A stretch of 64,000 nt of DNA. Origin: Zygaena filipendulae (lineage: Eukaryota > Arthropoda > Insecta > Lepidoptera > Zygaenidae). The number at the start of each line of letters is the position of its first letter. Within the stretch, counting starts at the first letter, position 1. Shown here in pieces: positions 33,163 through 45,095 of the stretch. The notes under the pieces are model-generated. The model was not told the origin of the DNA. It saw nothing but the letters and a program-made list of their open reading frames with translations, and ran no database searches. Both the position numbers and the translations under genes were made by a program. The stretch is taken from NCBI GenBank assembly GCA_907165275.2, contig OU015649.1, positions 7,346,001 to 7,410,000 on the forward strand, written 5' to 3'.

Positions 33163-33415
33163 CTATTAAAACCGACTTCAAAACACACAAAAATGCACTA
33201 GTACCTACTAAAAAGTTAAAAATAACAAAATGCCGATTTAATCCGAATGACAAAAATTCACGTAATATCATTATTATTATGTGCTACCTACTGATTGTGT
33301 CAGTCGATGCCAAACCAAAGTCCGCTCCTACCACATTGCAAGTGTGTGAGCGTGTCGTGAACAAAACACGGCAAGTTTTACACGAGCGGGCTTGGCACTG
33401 ACTTCATACCGATCA
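33163..33415 (+). repeat. Half copy of the palindromic repeat (copy E)
   Basis: Starts AAACCGACTTCAAAACACAC, includes CAAAATGCCGATTTAATCCG and CACGTAATATCATTATTATT, and ends around GGGCTTGGCACTGACTTC. Only one arm is preserved. Confidence 0.6.
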
Positions 33416-33419
33416 ATAA

Positions 33420-33618
33420 GTCGCGGGGGATCTGGGAAGCCTCTGGATCACCTCCCTCAAGGTTAGGAAAGCCTTGACAGGGGCCCGAATCCTGGAGGCT
33501 ACTAGCGGTAGCATTTCTGACAAATTTGCTGCCGAGCGTTCCACCGAGGACGTCAAGGTCACCGGACCCTATAAATGTACTAAAACGCGCATCACTGAAT
33601 GACTCAGTGACAAGCAGG
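33420..33618 (+). pseudogene. Fragment of a non-LTR retrotransposon Gag (ORF1), R1-like
   Basis: One frame reads SLWITSLKVRKALTGARILE, then SDKFAAE, then DVKVTGPYKCTKTRITE and a stop, then LSDKQ. The pattern of a GARILE-type segment followed by V-K-V-x-x-P-x-K-C fits the C-terminal Gag region of insect R1/TRAS-type elements, as I know the family. It is cut off by the hAT-like element at 33619. Confidence 0.6.
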
Positions 33619-34438
33619 CATAGCTGGGCACCGTTAATCAAATAGTTAACTTCGTTAATCGTTAATCCGCTACAAAAAAAGTTAGCTTCGTTAAACGTTA
33701 AAGCGTTACATTTCGGAAGAATTAACGCAAGTTAACGTTAATCGTTAATCCGTTAAAATGTGTAAAATTGCATTTTTATATCGTTGCGTTAGTGAACTAA
33801 TATAAACGTGTTGGTTTAGGTTCTGGAAGTTAACAGGTTAGGAACAAAATAAAATCTCAAATGTGGCCATGGATTCTCATTAAGACCGCTGAAATCCGAT
33901 TCCATGTCTTCCATGATATGGTTTTACTACCTACACTGCACAGTACACTTTTTCTACCTAACAAAATTACACTGCACTCTTCTTTAACAACACGCAAATG
34001 ATCACTGACAGTAATTTATATTTATAATAGCAAACGAAACATTCGTCATTTGAAGCCGGCGCTAAAAGTACTGGAATGATTGAAGTTTGAACGAAACTCA
34101 AACTCATCTCTTCGCAATTCATTTCTCACTCACACGCGCCGGCAAAATATATCAAGTTTTGTTTTTGTTTCACTCGCTGGCACGCGCCACCCGGCGGCCG
34201 GCACTTGTCGTTTCATATTCATACTAAACTTGTCTGAACCTGTTTTTCACGCCACGCCGCGGTGCTGTGCGGTAAATAGTTGGCACTGGATTAACGATTA
34301 ACGGACTTCTGTATGTTAACGGAAGTTAACGTGTCCGTTAAAATTTTTAAAAGTTAACTTAAAAGTTAATCCGTTAATCAAAAAGTTTAACTTCGTTGAT
34401 TAACGATTAACGGTTTAACGAGTTAATGCCCAGCTATG
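33619..34438. mobile_element. hAT-like non-autonomous element (820 bp)
   Basis: Terminal inverted repeats CATAGCTGGGCA and TGCCCAGCTATG are flanked by the perfect 8-bp direct repeat CAAGCAGG (33611-33618 and 34439-34446). An 8-bp duplication is the hAT signature. Both subterminal regions are packed with GTTAA/TTAAC and GTTAATCG motifs in opposite orientation, the usual arrangement for transposase-binding sites. No transposase is encoded. It interrupts the Gag fragment, so it is the younger of the two. Confidence 0.88.
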
Positions 34439-34446
34439 CAAGCAGG

Positions 34447-35142
34447 GGGGTAGCCGAAAGAAGCTTTATTATCAAAAGAGTGGGATCCCTTCCCTCTCCC
34501 TTTCAGCAGAGCATGCAAGATAACTATGAGTTTAGATTAGGCACTTATTTGATGTTTGTTTATCATTCTTGTGTGTTGTGCAGAAATAAATGTAATTCTT
34601 TCTTTCATTCTTTCAAAATTTGCAGAAGGCCATGGATGAAGAATACAGTCCACTGAAAGAAAATAAGACTGTCATTTTATGATATGAATTAACCATAATA
34701 AAAAATCGATACCTATACCCGATATTTAAACATTACACTACGCGGTCTAGTTAAAGTACAGGTTCATAGATTAATTTGATTCAGTATGTTTCGCCTTATA
34801 GCGCAGAAACCTGAGAGCCCTAGAGGAATAACCTTAGTAAAACTGATCCACATGAGCATCATTATTAAATTAATATTTGTCATGAATATTTTTGTATACC
34901 TGTTATCTGTGTGTTTAGTATCTAGCTATGTATTTACAACAAAAAAATGAATTTGAGTATTATACTAATTGTTTGGTACCTACCCATAGCAAAAACGCAC
35001 TGTATGATAACGTCCAAGCATTATTATTACATAAAAAAAAAAACAATATTCATTACGTCAATCTTTCCCCTGATGCGGGGCTCTACGTAGCAGTAAGTCG
35101 CTAACCTCCAGGCCGAGGGTGGGTGTTACAGCCTCTCTGATG
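34447..35142. other. EOGT downstream flank
   Basis: AT-rich. It should contain the EOGT 3' UTR on the minus strand, but no convincing polyadenylation signal was picked out close to the stop codon. No other gene is seen. Confidence 0.4.
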
Positions 35143-38100
35143 TTACAGCTCTTCGCGCGTCCTCTGTGACATCAGCGAGGCTTCGACGAAGTTTTTGAAA
35201 TCTCGCCTCCGGCGCACGTGGGCGGCGCATTTGTCCACCAGCCGCAGGAACTCGTCCACGTCGAACCAGTAGTTTGTGAATTTGGCGTGCGAGCCGCCGC
35301 CCGGGCCGCGACCCTGCAAAGTTCATCACTCTTCTTTATTCTGTGTTTACTTGTCAATGTCAAATACATATCTTTTAGTTTCGACAAAATTAATAAACAA
35401 TCAGATTGCTTATCCATCTGACAGTTCATAAAAAAATAGCCGTACTAAGACGAGAGCGTGTCCAGTTTGAGTGTTATCTATTAATATGGGCCTGGGCCGT
35501 AGACTGATCGCGCTATTTCATTAGGTACATTATTATTAAAATAAAACCGTTAAATGTCACATTTTTTTTGCTCATTTACCTTTAAACGAACTCGGAACAA
35601 GCGTCAAGACCTGTAATAAAACTAATGTGTGCTAATCAAGATGTTTCCGACTATTTCTTATTAGTGCCATTATATTATGTATGCAAATTACCTCGTCTTG
35701 CTGAATTAACTTGGTTTTGTCCTCCCAAGTAACATATTTAAGACCACGCAATCTAGTTAGATCCGAGTAACAATTAGGATCTTCGCAATTGTATCTGAAA
35801 AAAAAAACGTAACATGAACGACCAAAAAAGGCATTCTTTGTCTGCATTTGACTGTTTATTGTACACTAGCTTTTCCCCGCGGTTTCACCCACGTTAACTC
35901 CGGAGTTCCCGCGGGAATTCTGGGATAAAAACTACCCTGTGTCCTTCTCTGTACCACTGAAAACGTATAAGCAAAATTTCATGATGATCGGTTGAGCCGT
36001 TAAGTTAAGAGTTACTTTCGCATTTATAATATTAGTAAGGATTTTTGTACTCTAAGGGGGGTTCTACGTTGTATTTTTACGTAATTACTCATTATGTATC
36101 GTATAATTCGACTGTTTACAAACGCAGTCAGTCAGTCATCAGTTCAAAGCTCAGTAGCCGTGAGTCGTGACCCTATGGTGAAGTCAGCCCAAAAGCGACC
36201 AGAAATGGCCAAATGGCCAACGAGTGGGAATCTACACCCCCTCCGCTCAGTGCTTGTATAAGACCAGCGACAAAGGGGCGCAACGAAGCCGGAGGCTTTG
36301 CTCTGGTCCGAGGGCACAACGGCTCGGGGTAGCAGGACGGACGGGGTGCAACCACTTTGGGGTACCTGGGGTTGTGGGACATCCTGGACGCGGGCCAACT
36401 CCCTCCACCCCTTGGTAATCATGCCCCTGCCAACTACCAAGTATATGCGACAAAGAAGAAGTGCTGAGGACTCTTAGTCAGTCGGACCCAGGCATAACCA
36501 CCGCCTCGGAAACGAGGTGGTACCCGACAATGATTTTTGTAATAGGGTTTTTCCACGTGAAATAAGTTTCGAACTTTGACCACGACAGAGTCAAATGGTA
36601 CCGATTTGATGCGCCTAACAACGTATTTTTTAATACAGTTGCTCAAAAAGTGGCGTATTGCAGGGACGTTTAGCGTTCGGGATGTGGGCTATTACATACT
36701 CGAGCTTTTTGTTTACCTTTCCCGAACTCGTGCGTTCTCTTTGCCAACTGTCAAAAATGGCGACACGGCTTTGACACACTTTTTGCATTGCGAAACGTAG
36801 GTTTCGCATTACTAATACGACTAGCGCCATCTCTTGATCACAGTTGGAACTTAGTTGAGTTTGTTGTGTTTTTGATATTTTATTAAATTGCTTAATTTTT
36901 TCGCAACTGTATTAAAAATAGTTGTTCAGTACACGTGCGGAACTGTCATTGCAAAGAGTTCCGACTGTCAACCCTCACCTTCGGCTGCGCCTCGGCTCGG
37001 GTAGACATTTGTCGGAACTCTTTGCAATGACAGGCTTTCCGCACTTGTAATGAAATATACTATTTTGTCTTCGGCATCATACAAAATGCCGACATATACA
37101 TCAAACTTGGCAGTATCTCTATGGATTTTTTTAAAGCTTGTTTATTTCCTCAAAACGTAGTATTTACTCACACTTCAAAAACGGCTGCCCAATCGGGCAA
37201 GAAAAGAAGATGGGTCAAGCCAGCGCCATGCATGCCGATGAACACATCAGTGTTGTGTGTTATCTCTAACTGCTTCACAAACGGCAATGTTCTGTCGTAC
37301 ATTACGCGCTGGACGTGGTACCCTTTCACCTTTTCCAAGGCTGCCACAATTTTATCTTCATTCAAAATAGATCTATATGTTGTTCCTCTAGATAATAGTG
37401 TCACTCGAACTTTATCATTTTTTCTTAAATTCAATTTGACATTTAATGAATGCAATATATGCTTTGAAAACGCATGGAATAAACCACTTCTTTCGCATCC
37501 ATATATCTGAAATAGGATTAGAGAAATAAAGTTTATCAACTTGTAAAACTTTTTGTTGCAGATTTCAAATTATTGGTTTGTTTATTTACTGTGGGATCAA
37601 GTAGATCTGTGTGTTGTGAAGTGGATTATTATTAATTTACTTATTTTATTTATTTATTTGTGCAAAGTGATTTTTTAATCATCATCCAAAACGTAATAAG
37701 TAATAATCTTTGATAAAAATTTTATGTACATTATTATTATTATTAACTATTTAATTTAGTCAATACTAAAACATTGAATTGTAGCAAGACCAAAGACATT
37801 CTATATATTGAGCAAGACAATATTTGGTTCTGCTCCAAAACAGATTTTTGGTGTACAATTTGGTTGAATTATAGTGGGTATAATTCAGGGAAAAATACAT
37901 AATCATCATAATAACAAAATAGGTGACACTGACGATAATCAATCAAACTTAACTTACCAAAGGAGTGTTATAATAAAGTCCAAAAATCATTCTTGGTAAA
38001 AGTGGAAACACCACATTTTTAAAGCAAACCGTTTTGCCTCTAAACTTTTTCAAATCCCAAATGGGATTGACTGTAAATGCTTTAAACGTGTCTTTAAAGG

Positions 38101-41100
38101 CAGAATCATATGTATATGTTTCCCATATGAGAATGTGGTTATCGCGCGAAAATGTAGACGGATGTGTAGAATTGATGTGAAGAGAAGAATACAGATTGAA
38201 GAAATCGCAGAAGTGGTGATACATATTTACTGCTGTAAAACAAAAAAATACAACATGCCAATATTTGCATTTGAATTTTGTGCACAGATACTGCACTGTA
38301 ATCTAATAACTTTAAACGAGCACTTCTTGTTTTTAAATCAGTGTGAAATTGAATAAATACCCGTAGACTAACATGAACTAAGTATAATAATTATAAGATG
38401 TGGTAAAATTAGCAGCAAATATTTACTAATTTATATTTATAAATTGATATAAATTTAGAAATTGTGAATGTGATTACTATAAAGCTATTATTTATTAAAG
38501 TTTTGTAGGTAGGTACTTTGATAAATAATAAGCCCGGCAGCCCAAGCCTTGTTTTCTCAGTGAGTAAACCTACTCACGAAGTTTCAGCTCCTCAATCTTT
38601 ACTTAAAAATAAGTAATCATTACTACTCTGAGTGCGGCCGATAGTCCTTTAGACATAGACATATATTTATTCGGCATCACAGAAAATAAAAAAATATGTG
38701 ACAAAATTTAACACTTAAACAACATTCGCCTAAAAATGTACCTAAGGTTTTCAGTCCTATGCTTGGAAGTTCCACGGAACACTTTTAGCTACCCGTTTCG
38801 AGAATTTTCTCAGGGGAAAAGATTGGGCGTTGAACTGAACCTACTCACGAAGTTTCAGCCTGTTATTAGTTACTGAGAAAACAAGGCGTGGGCTGCCGGA
38901 CTATAATATTCGTCAGAAATTATTATTAACACTAACGCCGCCGGTCACAGTGACAAATTTTTCACATTGACTTTACTATGATACTGGTCAACTCCATGAT
39001 ATATAGGTAGAGCACTCCGACATGCTAGAAGGGGTTAGCTTTGTACAGGATCGACTTATATTTTACGGGTAATTCCACGCGGTTTTACCAGCGTTAATTT
39101 CGGAGTTCCCGCGGGAAATCCGGGATAAAAGTACGGGTCTCCGCTACACTCCGACGCGACCGACCGACCAATCATTTATTTAAGTCTATTACATAATTAT
39201 GTGCACAATAAAAGTAGACGAACAGTTTTTTTATGGTTTAACTGAAGTTTCTGGTTGAAATAATGCTTGAACTTAGAAGTTAGAACTTACTTGCATCTAA
39301 CTTCATGATGAATGTTGGTTTTTCTATTGTGATGTCACACAATTTATCATCTGCTATAGGTTTTTTATTTGTTTTAACGAAGTTGCGCATTTCTGGAGCC
39401 CATGACTGCAATGCACTCATATGATCCAATTCATTATTCAGCCTCTGTGAATAAAACTCACAATATCCTCCTGTAAGTAAATAATAACGTAATTTCATTA
39501 TTAGTACCTAAACATATTACGACTCTTATATTTAGTTTATAAAAAAAAATCTAATAAGTATTTCATTAATTGACAAATATACCTACAGGGTTACGGGTCG
39601 ATCTAGATCCTTGAAGAGGTTGTAGTTTCCATCATTCCTGATTGATATATACTACTATTTAGTAATAAACATAATTTTATTTTGTTTCTGACTTAAGTGA
39701 TAAAGATGCATAAGTACCATTATTTTTTACTACCTGGGAGACTATTCTAAGATTTCTAATAATACCCTAGCTTGTTATACCTTGTTGGATAAAACAAATA
39801 ACAAATAATAAAACGTAGGTAGGTACGTAGATATTTTTAAGCACATCTGCAGCATAACTGTCATAGATTTTTTAAAAATATTTCAGAAAGACAACAACAC
39901 TTTTTACGAATTTATTTCAATTAGGAATTATCAATCGTCTACTACGACCTAGTAGGTTTAGTCAACTGCAATTTTAGTGTTGAGAATAATAAAGCAACTT
40001 ATCTATTACACAAAAATTGCAAACACAATTAATTTAAGAGGAAAAACAGGCTAAAAAAATAGGCCAATATACAAAAAATCGGCAATTTAAAAAAAAACTT
40101 TGAAGTCTATTATCTTGAAGACGGTTAAGTTTGAGGTACGATGTTTCATAGTCAAATCAGTCAGAAATGATGGAAACTACAACCTCTTAAAGGATTTAGG
40201 TCGACTTAACCGGTAACCCTGTATGTATGTAAATATTATGAATATGATAACATTCCAACAACATCTACTCACCTATTTGTCCAGGGTCGAGGATATCCAT
40301 TTTATACCGTAACCTGTCTCCTCTACCCACAAGACTTGTAAAATTCAACATCAAATTACGACCTCGACAGAATCTACAAAAGTTACGTATTTTTAATATA
40401 TTTTGACAGATTTCTTATATACTTGCTTAGAATTAAACTGTATTATAAATGGAACCTAAGCCTCTCCACTTGAGATGTAATAAGTTTGAGTAGGTATTTC
40501 CATAAAAAACTTGATTAAGCAGTATGACTAAAAAATCAGCACAACTTCATATTTTGCTTAAAGTTCAGTTTTTTGAGGTATACTCTTTAAAATACCTACT
40601 TGAAAAGGTGTAGTATTAAGTTGTGAGATGATATTTTGTTCATATGGCCTATTAAGTTTATTAAAGTGGTTTGGTAGATTAGGTAGTGAACAAGGAGCAA
40701 AAACAGAAAAAAATACATATAAACATATCCATAAGTTACAGATATTAACAATGAAGGTCAAATCAGTAGATTATTACTAATCAAATACTTACCTTAAGTA
40801 TTTTGAACACTCCAAAGAGCTATCATCAGGAAATGAGGCCTTACACATCACCATTAATTCATTTAATTGCTCTTTCACAAAACCTGTAACATGAAAAAAA
40901 AAAACTAAAATTAACCGACTTCAAAAAACACAAACATGCACTACATTAAAAGATAAAAATAACAAAATACTGAATTAATCCAAGAGACAAAAAACACGTA
41001 CTCTTGTCACCGACTTCAAATCGATCAGTGGTAGCACAAATCAATAATAGTAATACGTGTTTTTTGGATTAAATCGGTATTTTGTTATTTTGATCTTTTT

Positions 41101-42117
41101 AGTGTAGGGCGTTTTGTATTTTTTGAAGACTGTTTAATTTTTTTGTTAAAATTTTGTTTATTTTTCGCTTTAAGTGGGCTGGTTTATAATTTATTTAAGT
41201 GACAATAGCCTAACGTCAACAGCTCATAACCTTGTACAAAATATTGCTTTTCCCGATGCAGGGACGTTAATTATTAAGGAGTTCTCCTACTACTTCACCA
41301 TGAACTCCACTTCACCATATGCATTGTAATACATAAATTGAAGTTTTCTAACATGTGGTAAAATTAACTGCAAATATTTACTGGGCTGAAAGTTTTGTTA
41401 TACATTATAACAAACAGGATAAGTGAAAAATGTTTGGTAGTTTTTCAGAATATGATGACCATAAATTCATTGAAAAAAAAAAAATATGTATACAAGGCAC
41501 GCGCCGCGCACATATCGAGCAATGGATCAGCTGTTCAGCTCGATCAAGGTCATTGATCTTAAGATACCGGCACGCGGCAATGTGTGTGTAGCGATTAGCG
41601 GCGAGCGCCTTCACAGGTTGTTTTCTTTCTGATTGATTTATTTTGTTTGAAAAAAAAATATTGTTAAAAATGTTATAGTAATTTTATAAATACCTACTAA
41701 GTTTGCTTGGTTTCTACAACACCAGTTTATAACTTAGTGTGGGATCAATTAAATCTGTGTGTTGAGAGCTGTGTTGTGAGATGCACACTTACCAAAATCA
41801 GCTTGTGTATAAAAAGTATCATACTGAGCTTCTTTCGATTTAACCCAGCCTCGATGATCACCGGGACATCTAGGACGAACATGATATGAGTAAAATTTCT
41901 CACAGTCAAGTTCATAACCCCAACATGATTTTCTACCGATAGACCTTCGATATGAACACTTTTCATCAGATAAACAAATTTCTGCTACACTTGGAAATTT
42001 GTTAAAAAAATATGTCAAATGTTCAGGTGGTAAGTTTATATCACTCATATTAATTGCTTGCATATTATTATACGATATTAAAACGTACAATAACAAAATT
42101 ACTTTCCACATTTTCAC
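35143..42117 (-). CDS. Eogt: EGF domain-specific O-linked N-acetylglucosamine transferase
   Basis: Transfers GlcNAc from UDP-GlcNAc to Ser/Thr on folded EGF repeats in the ER lumen (family GT61); targets in flies include Dumpy and Notch. Eight coding exons, high to low: 42117-41793, 40883-40793, 40373-40273, 39470-39291, 38232-37958, 37506-37172, 35794-35692, 35313-35143. All introns are GT-AG, phases agree, and they give 526 aa, close to the 527 of human EOGT. Family landmarks are [106 protein letters not shown] and YNCEDPNCY. Residues 1-21 look like a signal peptide. The C terminus is REEL, a KDEL-like ER-retrieval tail. The start is the first of two close Mets. Exon 8 is far richer in GC than the others. 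Introns hold several repeats. The 5' end is divergent from Dp. Confidence 0.95.
35865..36042 (-). repeat. Helitron-like repeat in EOGT
   Basis: In the penultimate region of the gene, just outside exon 7 on its upstream side. CTAGCTTTTCCCCGCGG at one end and TTTATAATATTAGTAAGGAT at the other. Confidence 0.75.
36144..36540. repeat. GC-rich insert of unknown class in EOGT intron 6
   Basis: About 400 bp of GC-rich sequence in an AT-rich intron, with overlapping open frames on both strands. Nothing is firmly recognisable; it could be the 5' part of a non-LTR element. Composition alone marks it as foreign to the intron. Confidence 0.4.
36628..37064 (-). repeat. Dispersed repeat with inner foldback, copy 1
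   Basis: Matches 57690-58098 in reverse orientation over its whole length. One half carries a 66-codon open frame (36630-36830) and the other a palindrome built on CATTGCAAAGAGTTCCGAC and its complement. Between the copies the open frame differs at 12 codons, 11 of them changing the amino acid, so it is not under protein-level constraint. The palindrome loop here contains an extra GC-rich insert (near 36975-37005). Confidence 0.8.
38531..38902. mobile_element. MITE with AGCCCGGCAGCC-type ends in EOGT intron 5
   Basis: Terminal inverted repeats of about 35 bp: AGCCCGGCAGCCCAAGCCTT and GTTTTCTCAGT at the left, mirrored by ACTGAGAAAAC and GGCGTGGGCTGCCGGACT at the right. The inner segments TACTCACGAAGTTTCAGC also mirror. 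A half copy lies at 59160-59270. It sits in the intron between exons 4 and 5. Confidence 0.8.
39065..39147 (-). repeat. Helitron-like repeat fragment in EOGT
   Basis: Short piece with GTTTTACCAGCGTTAATTTC and GGAGTTCCCGCGGGAAATCC; both true ends are missing. Confidence 0.55.
40910..41340 (+). repeat. Palindromic repeat, copy C, in EOGT intron 1
   Basis: 40910-41155 is the palindrome (ACCGACTTCAAAAAACAC, CACCGACTTCAAATCGATCA, then the mirror), followed by the flank with GATGCAGGGACGTTAATTAT as in copy A. The palindrome is shorter than in copies A and B. Confidence 0.72.
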
Positions 42118-42139
42118 TAAGTAAAAAAATTCAAACTTT

Positions 42140-42300
42140 TTACCACAAACTACTAGTGATTACCTTCTCTCTGGATACCACAAATTAACTAGACTTATGT
42201 CTGGACACTACCAGAGAGAAGGTAACGTAGATAAGGTACCTAATCACTACTAAAACGTAGTGATTATTTGCTCAGTGATCACTACGTTCGTATTTTTACT
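42140..42300. repeat. Hairpin-forming DNA at the EOGT 5' flank
   Basis: GTGATTACCTTCTCTCTGG near 42155 is mirrored by CCAGAGAGAAGGTAAC near 42211, and AACGTAGTGATT is mirrored by TGATCACTACGTT. It lies within 200 bases of the EOGT start codon, so a transposon may form part of its promoter or 5' UTR. Confidence 0.6.
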
Positions 42301-42479
42301 TTATTTTTTTTTCTTCTTAATGAACGTCGCACATAGTGCATTTGCCAGTGTTGTGTTTTTTGTTTTTATTAAAAACAGAAACTTGTGAAGTAAAAAAGTT
42401 ATTTTCATGCACTGGTGCACATTGCCACAGCCATAGGACACCGGTCGGCGGTCACCGACCGTAGAGGCGTAGACCTTTT

Positions 42480-42960
42480 TTTTTATGGACTTTACCCCTT
42501 TTGGGGAAGGCAGAAGGAAACTTAGTCCATATAGCCAATTCAGTGGTATATTTCTTCTTCTGAAGTTATTTACATCGAAATGCATTGGTGAGATGCATTT
42601 CGATGCTTTACCGGAACTTTTGGCAGCAAATTTAAAAGAAAAATAGAATTAAATAATAATTAATATAACGTAGAAACACCTTAGCTTTGGTAACAATTTA
42701 TTTTCAATAAAATGTCACCGTAGAAAAAAAATAATGTCTTCTTCTTCCTTAATAATGGCGTCTATAATACATACATACAACAGCATACAACATACTGTCA
42801 TTTTTTTCTTAAATTTACCCCAATGGGAAAGGCAAAGGAAGCTAAGTCCATACAGCCAATTCAGTAGTATTTTTTTCTTCTGAAGTTATTTACATCAAAA
42901 TTCATTGGTGAGATTCATTAAGATGCTATACCGGAACTTTTGGCAAAGCATAAGTTATAA
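42480..42960. repeat. Two copies of a dispersed repeat with CCCC..TGGGGAAGGCAAAGG core
   Basis: 42480-42620 and 42795-42960 share ACCCC, GGGAAGGCA, AGTCCATA and TTCTTCTGAAGTTATTTACA. The first ends in a 12-bp hairpin CATCGAAATGCA/TGCATTTCGATG. Related sequence occurs at 44120-44210 (inverted) and 63405-63600. The class is unknown. Confidence 0.65.
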
Positions 42961-42965
42961 ATATA

Positions 42966-43155
42966 TACTAGTTGTGCCCCAAGGTTTCACCCGCATGAGT
43001 TTCGGAATACCCGCAGGAACATTTTTTTCTAAAATAAAAGTAGCCTTAGTTACTCCTTATAACATCAGCTATCTGCCAGTGAAAGTCCCAATAAAATTGG
43101 TCCAGCCGTTCCCGAGATTAGCCAGAAAAAAACAGACAGACAAACACAATTTTTT
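42966..43155 (-). repeat. Helitron-like repeat, diverged subtype
   Basis: ACTAGTTGTGCCCCAAGG at one end; the body ends in CAGACAGACAAACACAATTT without the TATAATATTAGTA terminus. Confidence 0.6.
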
Positions 43156-43453
43156 TCAAATTTCTGTGGTTTAATTTGTTTGAAAATCTATTTTTTTTTT
43201 GTTATGGCATCGCGTGGTTTGCGCATTTTGCCAGTTTCAAGGTGAGGAAACGATGATAAACTTGAAAAGGATGCGGATTCGGAATTTTGGATAGGATCAG
43301 GAGACTGTAGGTTATTTTGGTTTATCTTTTTTATTTTGTGGACATGGTCAAGAGCTAGAAAGTAGGTATACACTATTTTATACATGTTCGTAAAATAAAA
43401 TAAAAAAAAAAAAATCAAACAAAATAAATCCCTCAAAAAGACAACGCGTGTGA

Positions 43454-43515
43454 AGGCGCTCGCCGCTCAATCGCTCTATACACACATCGTATAGCGATTG
43501 AGCGTCGAGCGCTTT
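43454..43515. repeat. Hairpin
   Basis: CGCTCGCCGCTCAATCGCT and AGCGATTGAGCGTCGAGCG form a near-perfect stem around TATACACACATCGTATA. Its class is not assigned. Confidence 0.7.
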
Positions 43516-43546
43516 GTTTTGGAATATTTACAGCTTCCTATTTTAG

Positions 43547-43850
43547 TGTCAACCCACACGATGCGGGACGGCGCCTTGCCGCAAGCCATTTCGCCGCATT
43601 GGCGACCACACGGGCAGCGCGGCACTGCATCAGCGACAAAAAGAGTAGGCATGCCCATCGCTGCGTGACAAAACAGGACAAATAACAGCGAGCCGCTTCT
43701 CCCCTCCCCGCCTCTCCGATGCGAGCTCGGTGCGGCGCCGGAGCGTACCGCAAGGTGCCGTGTGGCCACAACGCATTTTTGGATGTAATATACCGCAGCG
43801 GTGTCGCTCAGGCGCCGTACCTGAGCCGCGCCGCACCGTGTGGGTTGGCT
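43547..43850. mobile_element. GC-rich MITE
   Basis: About 300 bp of GC-rich sequence in AT-rich surroundings, with ends CAACCCACACGATGCGG and CCGCACCGTGTGGGTTG forming terminal inverted repeats. Long open frames on the minus strand (43476-43836) reflect its composition and show no domain. Confidence 0.6.
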
Positions 43851-44917
43851 CTAAGGTGTGGCAAAATTATTTATAGGGTTGAAAGTATACACCGTTATTC
43901 GCATGTTCATAAAAAAAAAGATACTATTTTTTTCATACATTAAATAAATAAATAAAATAAAAAGCTCGAACTCTAAAATTACCGTGAGTGGAACAACGGG
44001 GATAGCTAGTAGCTTATTAAATATATTAGAGCATATAAAATATAGGATGCTCCAAATATAGCAGAATATTAATTATATATTTTTATTGGTTTAAAGCCGT
44101 TGTGAACACCATCTACAAGGCATTTTTTTGGCCGTATGAACTTAGTTTCCTTTGCCTTTCCCAAGGGAAACTAGTCCGTACAGTCGTCAGTTCTTTTTCT
44201 TCTTTTTTAATATGGCAACCGGTAGTAGTGCGCACAACGGATACAAATCGAGAAGCTGGGCTTTTAAAAAACAACTTCAAAAAAAGGAAGTTCTCATGGT
44301 GCGTACACACTACCTACACAATAAAACATGTTAACAATAATTTGGACACTGAATGTTATATGGACATAGATAAGCAATAGTGTATTAACCCACATTGGAG
44401 AAATTTTGGATAAATCGTGTTTTAAAATCATATCGTCATTTTGTTTCAGCATTTTTTTATGTTTAAATGATTTTTGGTATTTAAACAATGTAATAAGGTA
44501 AACACATAAATAAAAAATGCTCAATAACTCTCAATAAAGCGTTTTGAATCAATAACTTCATATTGTGGGTTAACATGTTATTGCTTATCTGCGTCCATAT
44601 AAAATGTTATATAACTTATTCGTTTCTTTGTTTTTCTTTTGTTATTTAAAAGTACAACAGTCGCGGCCGTAGCTAGTGAAACATCCTAGCTCTCAGCGAC
44701 GGCATTGTGGATAGCATAGCACTGAAGAACGAGAAACGACAATGGTTACAAAACATTGTATATTGCATTGTTAATCTAATGTGCACAGTCTTGTTTTATG
44801 ATGCAATGTTGTTTACTAATGTTACATTATGTGGATGTGTTATATAAAGTTATATATAACATGTTACATACTCTGTACGCACCGTAACAGAAGTAAATAT
44901 AAAATAAAAAAAATAAT

Positions 44918-45056
44918 GTTTGTATGTCTGTCCTCTATGCGTTTCGAAACCATTGGTCCAATTGTGATGAAACTTTGGCGGGTTGTTCTACCTGCGTCCG
45001 CAAAGCTTCCTGATCTCAAAACTCACGTGGGTGAAACCGTGGGGCACAGCTAGTAT
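44918..45056 (+). repeat. Helitron-like repeat, plus orientation
   Basis: Runs from GTTTGTATGTCTGTCC to GGTGAAACCGTGGGGCACAG and ends CTAGT. Confidence 0.65.
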
Positions 45057-45095
45057 AAAATAAAAACAGACAGTTTTAGCTTTTTTATTAGATAC

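Noticed and set aside
36144..36453. Several open frames with Pro/Arg-rich translations in EOGT intron 6
   Set aside because: Three overlapping frames in a GC-rich insert with no family match; composition explains them.
43476..43943. Arg/Ala-rich open frames around 43.6 kb
   Set aside because: They lie inside a GC-rich MITE with terminal inverted repeats.
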